From assembly GCA_946184615.1 (NCBI GenBank), contig CAMHFN010000019.1, positions 1-40,132 on the forward strand: a stretch of DNA of 40,132 nt. Direction: 5' to 3'. The notes beneath the pieces were generated by a model. The model was not told where the DNA came from. It saw only the letters and a program-made list of their open reading frames with translations, and ran no database searches. The stretch is from an uncultured Bacteroidales bacterium (GTDB taxonomy: Bacteria > Bacteroidota > Bacteroidia > Bacteroidales > F082). How positions within the stretch are numbered: position 1 is the first letter of the stretch; every line of letters begins with the position of its first letter. The position numbers were made by a program, and so were the translations under genes. This document shows, piece by piece, positions 7,492 through 14,492 of this stretch.

Positions 7492-9831
7492 TCAGAATTT
7501 AAATTGATATGAGATAGACGGCACTGCCGAGAACAGGTACATCCGTTCCGTTTTTACTCCACCATCACCGTCCTGGCGGAAGGTGACTGCCCATGTGTTA
7601 TGGTGGGCATATACGTTATACACCGACACATTCAGTTCACTATCCCAACGTTTCCACCGACGGTCAGGAAGTTGCCAGGTCATCGACAGGTCCATACGAT
7701 GATAGGAAGGATATCTGCTTTCATTACGACTCCCATTATAAATCGCATAGGTGGTGCCTCCAAGGGTATACTGCCCAAAAGGATAGGTCACTGGCTGGCC
7801 TGTATTGTAAATCCAATTGGCTGCTACGCTGAGCCTAGGAGTGATGTCATAATTTGCCACAATGACAAAGTTGTGCGGGCGGTCGTAAGGTGAGCGGTAC
7901 TCTTGGCCAAAATTGATGCCCTCAATCGTTCTAAAGGTCCTAGAATAGGTATATGAAATCCACCCTGTCAGTTTACCGGTATTTTTTCTAATGAGAAACT
8001 CAGCCCCATACGAACGGCCTTTACCAAAACGCAACTCACCATCAATCAAAACGTTGCCGTAGGTCATGGCGTTATCCTTAAAATCCGTCACATGATCCAA
8101 ATCCTTATAATACAATTCCACCGAAGTCTCTATGGCATCGTGATGGAAATTTCTGAAATAACCTAGGGCATACTGGTCACAACGTTGAGGTTTCACATTA
8201 GGACTGACGGGAAACCACACATCGAAAGGGAGTCCCCCCGTAGCCGCCGAAGCCACCTGTGCATATTGGAAAGTGCGTGAATAAGAAGCTTTTAGAGATG
8301 ACACCTCATCGATGCGAAACATGGCTGCCAGTCGTGGTTCTGCATGGATTTCAGTATTGAAGATTTCGCCTTTGCCATAATGCAGGGTGTCCGCCACATG
8401 GTAGTTCGCATCAAAGGTGTAAAAGTCTTCCTCTCCGATATTTTGCAAACACGAGAGTCGTAGTCCATAACGCATCGAGAAAATGGTACCGAAACTCTGG
8501 TCGTGAGTGAAGTAAAGTGCGTGTTCCAAGGCCTTGCGAGTTACCACAGTAACGCTGTCAAGTCCCAAATATTGAACCACGGCTCCACCACGGTCCTCCA
8601 ATTCGCCTTGGTCAAACGAAAGGAAGCCCGTACTGATTCCCCAACGTGACGTGTTGTCATCGTTCCAAAGCATGGTGAAGTCGTAATCCAGTTGGGCACT
8701 CTTTGATCCAGCTCGTAGCGAGAAGTCGTAGGGATCCATCCAGATGTCGATATCATAGTTAAACTTCGTGCCAAGGAGGGTCAGGTTAGAGGTCAAGCGA
8801 TTGCCAAAAATATGATTCCACCGTAATGTAGCACTGGCATTCCCATAGCCGAGGCCCATCATATCCGCCACCTTAAATTTATCTCGTCCTCGATAAGCGG
8901 ATAAGAACAATCTATTATTGTCATTGATACGTTGTGTCACTTTGGCGTTCAAATCATAAAAATAGATGTCAGAACCTTTCACTTCCTCGCCCATAAATGG
9001 AAGCACAAGACCTGCATAGGTAGTACGCCCAGCCAACAGCAACGAAGTCTGTTGTTCAAAAAGAGGCATTTCCATCATCAAACGACTGGTGACAAGACCC
9101 ACACCACCTGTCCCGGAGAGTTTCCTGGGCATATCGTCTTTCACCTTAACATCAAGGACCGAAGAAAGTCGACCACCATAGTAAGCAGGGATGTCTCCTT
9201 TATATAAGGTGGCCTCTTTCACGACATCGTTGTTGAACACCGAAAAGAAACCCAAAAAATGCGAGGCATTGAAGATGGGCGCGTTATCGAGAAGAATGAG
9301 ATTCTGATCGGTTCCACCACCTCTCACAGAAAAGCCCGACGATCCTTCTGAAGCCGCTTGCACGCCAGGCAATAGTTGAATGGTCTTGATGACATCCACT
9401 TCTCCCATCAGTGCAGGGATTTTCTTCATGGTAATCATGTCAAGACTTTGCACGCTCATGGCCATTTCGCTGACATTACGGTCAGGCTTTTGGCTCGTGA
9501 TTTGTACCTCGTTGAGCCGTGTCACATCAGGCTCCAAACGAATATTCAGAGTCTGAGGTTTCTGTCCGATTGTTATATGTTTTTCAATAGATTGAAAACC
9601 TATATACGAGAACTGGAGCACGTGGTTGCCCATCGGCAACTCCAACTCATAAGTGCCTTTCTCGTCTGTAGTGGCACCCGTCTTAAGCTTTGCCTCATAC
9701 ACCGCCACCCCTATAAGCGTCTCACCCGACTCCCCATCTCGCACAGTACCCGAAACACGCCCCTTTTGCTGGGCCATGAGTTCTGTGGCGAATAACACCA
9801 ATAATAAACCAATCAGGACTATCTTTTTCAT
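7492..9831 (-). CDS. TonB-dependent outer-membrane receptor with CarboxypepD_reg-like N-domain
   Basis: A 779-residue outer-membrane active transporter energised by TonB-ExbBD. The start is set at the ATG at 9831 because it begins a clean signal peptide (MKKIVLIGLLLVLFATELMA) with cleavage before QQKG; an upstream in-frame ATG would add 15 residues before it. After the signal comes a carboxypeptidase-regulatory-like beta-sandwich (SGTVRDGESGETLIGVAVYE), then the plug (IKTIQLLPGVQAASEGSSGF, SVRGGGTDQNLILLDNAPIF), then a beta-barrel ending in SYQFKF with a terminal aromatic residue as in outer-membrane barrels. It is shorter than SusC proteins and pairs with DUF4249 rather than SusD. It leads the minus-strand operon and is divergent from the lipoprotein gene at 10066. 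The ligand is unknown. Confidence 0.92.
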   Translation of the reverse strand: MKKIVLIGLLLVLFATELMAQQKGRVSGTVRDGESGETLIGVAVYEAKLKTGATTDEKGTYELELPMGNHVLQFSYIGFQSIEKHITIGQKPQTLNIRLEPDVTRLNEVQITSQKPDRNVSEMAMSVQSLDMITMKKIPALMGEVDVIKTIQLLPGVQAASEGSSGFSVRGGGTDQNLILLDNAPIFNASHFLGFFSVFNNDVVKEATLYKGDIPAYYGGRLSSVLDVKVKDDMPRKLSGTGGVGLVTSRLMMEMPLFEQQTSLLLAGRTTYAGLVLPFMGEEVKGSDIYFYDLNAKVTQRINDNNRLFLSAYRGRDKFKVADMMGLGYGNASATLRWNHIFGNRLTSNLTLLGTKFNYDIDIWMDPYDFSLRAGSKSAQLDYDFTMLWNDDNTSRWGISTGFLSFDQGELEDRGGAVVQYLGLDSVTVVTRKALEHALYFTHDQSFGTIFSMRYGLRLSCLQNIGEEDFYTFDANYHVADTLHYGKGEIFNTEIHAEPRLAAMFRIDEVSSLKASYSRTFQYAQVASAATGGLPFDVWFPVSPNVKPQRCDQYALGYFRNFHHDAIETSVELYYKDLDHVTDFKDNAMTYGNVLIDGELRFGKGRSYGAEFLIRKNTGKLTGWISYTYSRTFRTIEGINFGQEYRSPYDRPHNFVIVANYDITPRLSVAANWIYNTGQPVTYPFGQYTLGGTTYAIYNGSRNESRYPSYHRMDLSMTWQLPDRRWKRWDSELNVSVYNVYAHHNTWAVTFRQDGDGGVKTERMYLFSAVPSISYQFKF

Positions 9832-9836
9832 CGGTG

Positions 9837-9868
9837 CAAAGATACAGCTTTTCCCAAAAATAGGACAA
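9837..9868 (-). promoter_or_regulatory. Bacteroidota-type promoter for the TonB receptor operon
   Basis: On the minus strand TATCTTTG (9844 down to 9837) matches the -7 consensus TAnnTTTG, and a TTG at 9868-9866 lies 21 bases upstream as a partial -33 element. The box ends only five bases before the ATG at 9831, so the transcript would be leaderless or nearly so. Confidence 0.55.
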
Positions 9869-9879
9869 CAATTCAAAAA

Positions 9880-9980
9880 CTATTAATTAATAAATAGGTA
9901 TATAAATTTCATTCAATCATATTAGAATTAGCTAGTTATATTAATTAATTGATTTTTTTTAAATTTTTTTATAAAAAACA
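9880..9980. other. Very A/T-rich divergent intergenic region
   Basis: This block between the TonB receptor promoter and the lipoprotein promoter is almost entirely A and T, with repeated TTAATTAAT segments and a long T-run near 9953-9970. It probably holds upstream promoter elements or a regulator or nucleoid-protein site for the two divergent surface operons. No open reading frame of note and no structured RNA were seen. Confidence 0.5.
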
Positions 9981-9981
9981 C

Positions 9982-10012
9982 TTGACAAATGGTTTTTCAG
10001 GTTGTATTTTTG
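9982..10012 (+). promoter_or_regulatory. Bacteroidota-type promoter for the accessory surface cassette
   Basis: TATTTTTG at 10005-10012 matches the -7 consensus TAnnTTTG, and TTG at 9982-9984 sits 20 bases upstream in the -33 position. The start codon of the lipoprotein gene follows about 50 bases later after an A/T-rich leader, a normal arrangement for this phylum. Confidence 0.65.
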
Positions 10013-10065
10013 CCAACGAATAGATGCCACGTTATTAAACAAATTAATTTAAAAATCTAAACGTT

Positions 10066-11067
10066 ATGAGAAAAAACTTTGTTAAAATCCTGACACTCTG
10101 TTGCGCTGTAGCCATGCTATCTGCTTGCAACAAAGACACTTCCACAGAAACCCGTCCTGACGAAAACACGGTACAAACCAGTAATGCCATCGAACAACTC
10201 CGTTCATTTGGGAAACAAATCGAGAACGTTCATGCCAACCCTGAAACGAAAAGCGATGAAACTCTTTCCCTCTCTGATGCGCTTTGGGATGTGGAAAACC
10301 ACTTTAATCTCACCTACTCCGAGGTAGAATGTTATTACGACCAAATCCACCATCATGAGTTTACTATTTCGATTCCCATCGACGACCAACAACAAGTTTT
10401 GGTATACGATGCAGTGGCATTATACGACCAAGTCACCGACGAAGCTCGTACTGCCCTCTTGTCCGATGAATTCGAGAACAAAGGATTCATCTCACTATCC
10501 ATCAAAGAAGTAAGACAAGAAAGCAGAGGCACTTCTGTCACTTTCTTAGGGAAAACCGGCAACCGCACCAATTACAATCCTCCCATCTTTCATGTTGATG
10601 GCCCCTTTGATGTTGACGACGACTGGATATTTGCCGCTCCTTTTGGGAAATGCGATGACCCAGACATCCCGTCCGGCGCTGATGAACAGCTTCAAGAAAA
10701 ACTGTACGCCGAACTCATTGAACCTTTTGTCGAGACGAGCGACAACTATCGAAACATCTATATTGACAGAAAGCGTTATGTTTTCGACGGATCAACCTAT
10801 TCTGGTATCTACTACAACCAAAATCCAGAAAATCTCTGCATTGAACATGCGTATATGAACGATTATTACAATGGGGAGAAACAAGTTATCCAAAACATCA
10901 TCCCTGAACAATATCATTTGGTCGGCTACCGCCCCATCTCCATTGAGATCAACGGTATAGCAACCGAAGACGGGAATGCCGTTACTCACTCCAACGCCAT
11001 CGAATACGGCATTCAAGCACGTGTGCGCATCGAAGAATTCGGGGCGGTAACAAGTCTCGTAAATTAA
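10066..11067 (+). CDS. Lipoprotein of unknown function
   Basis: A 333-residue protein I do not recognise. It begins with a clear lipoprotein signal (MRKNFVKILTLCCAVAMLSAC, lipid-bearing Cys at 21), then an Asn/Thr/Glu-rich linker, so it should be anchored in the outer membrane. The mature part is acidic, with many Asp, Glu and Tyr residues, including an aromatic/acidic patch (FDVDDDWIFAAPFGKCDDPD) and a Tyr/Asn-rich stretch (YSGIYYNQNPENLC). It has no membrane segment beyond the signal, no T9SS sorting domain and no motif I can tie to an enzyme. It is first of four plus-strand surface genes behind its own promoter, 65 bp before the T9SS propeller-like gene. A role in anchoring or assembling the downstream secreted proteins is possible but unproven. 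Confidence 0.8.
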   Translation: MRKNFVKILTLCCAVAMLSACNKDTSTETRPDENTVQTSNAIEQLRSFGKQIENVHANPETKSDETLSLSDALWDVENHFNLTYSEVECYYDQIHHHEFTISIPIDDQQQVLVYDAVALYDQVTDEARTALLSDEFENKGFISLSIKEVRQESRGTSVTFLGKTGNRTNYNPPIFHVDGPFDVDDDWIFAAPFGKCDDPDIPSGADEQLQEKLYAELIEPFVETSDNYRNIYIDRKRYVFDGSTYSGIYYNQNPENLCIEHAYMNDYYNGEKQVIQNIIPEQYHLVGYRPISIEINGIATEDGNAVTHSNAIEYGIQARVRIEEFGAVTSLVN

Positions 11068-11075
11068 ACTGTAAA

Positions 11076-11083
11076 TAGCTTTG
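11076..11083 (+). promoter_or_regulatory. Possible -7 box before the first T9SS-sorted gene
   Basis: TAGCTTTG matches TAnnTTTG and lies 50 bases before the ATG at 11133. No TTTG or TTG stands at the expected -33 distance, so it may be chance, or a weak internal promoter within the cassette. Confidence 0.3.
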
Positions 11084-11132
11084 TCTCTTTTGAAAAGGCG
11101 ACTCCTCCTCTGAAATCTATTACAAAAACGTC

Positions 11133-12641
11133 ATGATGAAAAAACTTTTTATTCTTTCTGCACTTCTCTTTGGTTGTCAATACTTGCTAGCGCAGGAATG
11201 GACAGTCCGATACCCCAGTGCACATCCTTCTGGTTATAACCATTTTCATGATGGATGGATTGACGAGGATGGGGTTGCTTTTTTTGTAGGCCAAGAAGGG
11301 TCGGACAAAGACACCCCTGACGCGATAGTTTTTCGAGTAAACCCCGATGGGACTCATGGGTCCTTCAAATACCATAAGGTTGGCTACTACTCCAAAGCCA
11401 GTTGCATTGTTGGGATGCCCAACAAACACCTCTTTGTGGCAGGAGATATTTACAATGACACCTGTCATTATCTTCTGGCCCTCATCCTCGACAAGGACCT
11501 GAACCTATTGGGAGAGCGGCATTATAGCAACGAAGTGGAGTCCAACTCTTGGGGAAAATGCAGAGGCATTCTCGATGGTCATGGAAATGTGATCATAGCC
11601 ACCTATATCCTTCAAAACAACGACTATAACGGGGTATTCAATCGAGGCGTATTCTTCAAATTCGATCCGCTTGGCGACACCCTCTGTCACCGTTATCTCA
11701 TTGAAAACGAGCCTAACCCTATCGCTTACTTGCTAGACTTCAAAGTGCGACAAATGTGGTATCAAGAACAGAGCAAAACACTGTTATGCCTTGTTCCAGG
11801 CTATGGAGGAGTCTTATCATTCATCACTTTCGATACAGCGTTCAACTATATCGAAGAACACCAGATCTGGAGAGACCAAACCGAAAAAACCGACCACACA
11901 CTCTATCGAGACTGCTTTACCGACTACTGGTATTCTGAAGACGAGGCCCTTTTCTTTAGCAGCATAGGGGCTGCCGAACGCAACAAACTACGGGTTTCAC
12001 GAGTCAACACTCAAGGAGAAATCCTAGAACTCCTCCCGCTTAACGAGAGAGCCGACACCATCGATGATGCAGCCCAGCCTCGATGCATGGCAGCAGTCAA
12101 CGACAGCACCTTCTTCTTTAGTTTCCATTCCCATCTATGGGGGTATTATCCTGGTTCAGCCTGCGTGTACCAACTCAACCATCAATTGGAAATAACAGGC
12201 TGCCATATCGATGACGACCACGAGTCCTACCGCACTTGTCTCATCCTCCCCACTTCTGACGGTGGATGCCTCACTGTAAACGACTCTTGTATTTTCTCCC
12301 CTTTTGCTACCACTGCCCTTCCCGTTATCAAGAAACTGAGACGTGAAGACTTCGTCCGAATCCCTTGGTCGGTGACGAAGAACGACATCATTCCTTCAAA
12401 CCATGCCTTTCCCAATCCTTGCGACGAATTCCTGCACATCCCTTTGACTGAAATGAACCCGAACGAAGAAACACGATGCCGGGTCAAAGATCTGCTAGGA
12501 CGCATTTTCATGGATTATCCCATAAACCCAGACGGCAATTTACTGAATCTTGATGTATCAAAACTAGCGCCTGGCATCTACCACTACCGCATCTACTCGA
12601 ATCAAAAGACTTTGCTCTCAGCAACGTTCATCAAAAAGTAG
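11133..12641 (+). CDS. Secreted protein with probable beta-propeller and T9SS C-terminal sorting domain
   Basis: A 502-residue exported protein. A Sec signal peptide covers about residues 1-21 (LLAQ before EWTVRY). Residues from about 25 to 410 form a repetitive beta-rich body with recurring blade-like segments (VFRVNPDGTHGS, LILDKDLNLLGERHY, VFFKFDPLGDTL, VSRVNTQGEILEL), suggesting a propeller-type fold; that is inference. The last 75 or so residues (AFPNPCDEFLHIPL, DLLGRIFMDY, LDVSKLAPGIYHYRIYS) are a classic type IX sorting domain, so the protein should be carried across the outer membrane and attached to the surface or released. No catalytic motif was recognised. Two in-frame ATGs, at 11133 and 11136, are equally possible starts. 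Confidence 0.82.
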   Translation: MMKKLFILSALLFGCQYLLAQEWTVRYPSAHPSGYNHFHDGWIDEDGVAFFVGQEGSDKDTPDAIVFRVNPDGTHGSFKYHKVGYYSKASCIVGMPNKHLFVAGDIYNDTCHYLLALILDKDLNLLGERHYSNEVESNSWGKCRGILDGHGNVIIATYILQNNDYNGVFNRGVFFKFDPLGDTLCHRYLIENEPNPIAYLLDFKVRQMWYQEQSKTLLCLVPGYGGVLSFITFDTAFNYIEEHQIWRDQTEKTDHTLYRDCFTDYWYSEDEALFFSSIGAAERNKLRVSRVNTQGEILELLPLNERADTIDDAAQPRCMAAVNDSTFFFSFHSHLWGYYPGSACVYQLNHQLEITGCHIDDDHESYRTCLILPTSDGGCLTVNDSCIFSPFATTALPVIKKLRREDFVRIPWSVTKNDIIPSNHAFPNPCDEFLHIPLTEMNPNEETRCRVKDLLGRIFMDYPINPDGNLLNLDVSKLAPGIYHYRIYSNQKTLLSATFIKK

Positions 12642-12672
12642 AACGCTATTTATCCTTCCATAAAACCGGCTA

Positions 12673-12710
12673 GAGCCAGTCCCTAGTGTTGAAAAGCACC
12701 AAACTGGCTC
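12673..12710 (+). terminator. Hairpin between the two T9SS-sorted genes (weak terminator or RNA structure)
   Basis: GAGCCAGT at 12673-12680 pairs perfectly with ACTGGCTC at 12703-12710, with further pairing of GTG near 12686 to CAC near 12697 inside. No T-run follows, so it is a poor intrinsic terminator. It may be a processing or stability element that separates expression of the two T9SS-sorted genes. Confidence 0.4.
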
Positions 12711-12774
12711 CAAGCCCAAAGACACTCTGTTATTCTTTAAAACTATAATTTAACATATTGAAATTCAATTAATT

Positions 12775-14472
12775 ATGAAAAAACTCATCTCACATGTCCT
12801 CCTATTGTTCCTGTTGGGATTTGCCTATCAATCCCTCGCGCAAGTACATTACAGTGATTGTAGCGCAACAGGAACCAATGCCTCGGCCATCGGGAAACAA
12901 ACCACGGCCTCAGGTAACAACTCGCTTGCCGGTGGCTACACCTCACAAGCCACCGGCAGCAACAGTTTGGCTTTCGGCTACAACAGCAAAGCTACCCAAT
13001 CCACCACAACAGCCATAGGCAATACCGCCACGGCCTCAGGAGTCGGGAGCATGGCTTTAGGCAATTACGTCAAAGCGACAACGCAAAATGCCTTTGTGAT
13101 TGGCACCGGCACCACTGCCAGCTATCCTTTAACCAACAGCACAGCCAACAGCATTGCTTTGGGCATCAATAGCAACAAACCCACCATGCTCATCACCAAG
13201 TCGTTAAACAACAATTACACTGGAAAGGTGTGCATTGGTCCAATTACCACCCCTGAAGCCAAATTACACATTAGATCTGACGGAAACGAGGATGCTGGCG
13301 TAATGATTGAACCATCCGACAAGAAAAGTCACCAAGCCTTCATCCATTTGTTCGACAGCAATCACCATATCACAGTAGATGCAACTGGAGACATGGAACT
13401 CAATGCTGGAAAAGGTATTTTAAATCTCCAAGGAAATCATTATTGCTTTGGCCCTCAAGAAAAGAAGAAAATGCGGCTTTATACCAATGATAGGCCTTCG
13501 TTCTACGTCAATGTATTACGAGAAAAAGAAGTTGAACTAAGAGACGGAGAAGGCTCATCCTTCGCTATCGACTTCGATGATGCCGCCTTAAGCATCCGTA
13601 CCGCCTTGTATCAAACGCCCCGTGGTTCCATCATCACCAACTGGAAAGATGTTTTGTTTTTGTGCACGGATGGAAAGATTGGCCTGGGCACTAAAACGAC
13701 CTATGTAAAAAACGATTTCGACAAATCATTGGAGATCCATGCCCCTCAAACTATAGAACTAGAATCTGGCAACATCACGCTTTCCGGGAAAATTGGTATC
13801 AATACCACCAACACCGTTAACGACTATGCCCTAGCCGTCAACGGAGGCATCATCTCCACAAAAGTTTATATCAAGGAAGTGAAGCAATGGCCCGACTATG
13901 TCTTTTCGGACGACTATCCACTGATGGGGCTTGAGGAACTCAAAAACTATCTGGATGACCACCGGCATCTACCTGGTCTTCCCTCTGAAAAGGAAGTGCT
14001 TACTAGCGGGTATGATTTAAACGAAATGCAGTCGTCTTTGCTGCAAAAAATCGAAGAATTGACCCGATATATTCTGCTATTGCAAGATGAAATCAATGAG
14101 CTAAAAAGCCAAAAAACTCTGTTTCAAGATTCCATCGTATTCACTTACGACAGTAATGGAAACAGGTCGTCAAGGAACTTGATATTCGAGCGCATTGTCA
14201 GTCCCCAACTGCCAACTGCCGCTGTCATACCATCTGCGTTTTCCTTGTTCCCCAACCCAACCCCAGGTGAGTTTTGCCTACAAGCAAATGAGTCTGATAA
14301 AACCATCATCATACATGCAACTCTTTTAAGTGTTTCAGGAAGCGTGTTGGAAGAAAAGCACATCACAGGCGACAAGGCAACGTTCAATTTGTCGAACCAA
14401 CCCAACGGGATCTATCTTCTTGAGGTGGACGGTCCCCGTGGACACGAGACATGGAAAGTCATAAAAAATTAG
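12775..14472 (+). CDS. T9SS-sorted surface protein with YadA-type head repeats and coiled coil
   Basis: A 565-residue exported protein. The signal peptide covers residues 1-23 (SLAQ before VHYSD). Residues about 27-115 are YadA/Hep_Hag-type head repeats of 14-15 residues (ASAIGKQTTASGNNSLAGGY and variants SLAFGYNSKAT, SMALGNYVKAT), which fold as a trimeric left-handed beta-roll in adhesins. A middle region of about 270 residues (LHIRSDGNEDAGVMIEP; IGINTTNTVNDYALAVNGGI) resembles shaft or tail-fibre-like segments. Then come the HLPGLPS segment common in Bacteroidota surface proteins (near residue 398) and a coiled coil (LLQKIEELTRYILLLQDEIN, about 422-452). The last 75 residues (FSLFPNPTPGEFCL, LSNQPNGIYLLEV) are a T9SS sorting domain. 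The stop lies 20 bp before the Rhs start. A surface stalk or adhesin is likely; the ligand is unknown. Confidence 0.83.
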   Translation: MKKLISHVLLLFLLGFAYQSLAQVHYSDCSATGTNASAIGKQTTASGNNSLAGGYTSQATGSNSLAFGYNSKATQSTTTAIGNTATASGVGSMALGNYVKATTQNAFVIGTGTTASYPLTNSTANSIALGINSNKPTMLITKSLNNNYTGKVCIGPITTPEAKLHIRSDGNEDAGVMIEPSDKKSHQAFIHLFDSNHHITVDATGDMELNAGKGILNLQGNHYCFGPQEKKKMRLYTNDRPSFYVNVLREKEVELRDGEGSSFAIDFDDAALSIRTALYQTPRGSIITNWKDVLFLCTDGKIGLGTKTTYVKNDFDKSLEIHAPQTIELESGNITLSGKIGINTTNTVNDYALAVNGGIISTKVYIKEVKQWPDYVFSDDYPLMGLEELKNYLDDHRHLPGLPSEKEVLTSGYDLNEMQSSLLQKIEELTRYILLLQDEINELKSQKTLFQDSIVFTYDSNGNRSSRNLIFERIVSPQLPTAAVIPSAFSLFPNPTPGEFCLQANESDKTIIIHATLLSVSGSVLEEKHITGDKATFNLSNQPNGIYLLEVDGPRGHETWKVIKN

Positions 14473-14475
14473 TAC

Positions 14476-14484
14476 GGAAAGGAG
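14476..14484 (+). promoter_or_regulatory. Strong Shine-Dalgarno site deciding the Rhs start
   Basis: GGAAAGGAG stands 8 bases before the ATG at 14493. Such a canonical site is uncommon in Bacteroidota, which favour A-rich leaders. It supports initiation at 14493, where a proper signal peptide begins, rather than at the in-frame ATG at 14451 inside the previous gene. Confidence 0.65.
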
Positions 14485-14492
14485 CCTTCGTC

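Noticed and set aside
9832..10065. Small RNA or extra gene in the longest gene-free stretch
   Set aside because: It is very A/T-rich with promoter boxes at both ends and no stable hairpin, T-run terminator or credible frame.
12870..13110. Repetitive DNA that might be mistaken for a CRISPR or minisatellite
   Set aside because: The periodicity is in the protein (14-15 residue YadA head repeats); the DNA copies are diverged and in frame, with no conserved repeat/spacer structure.
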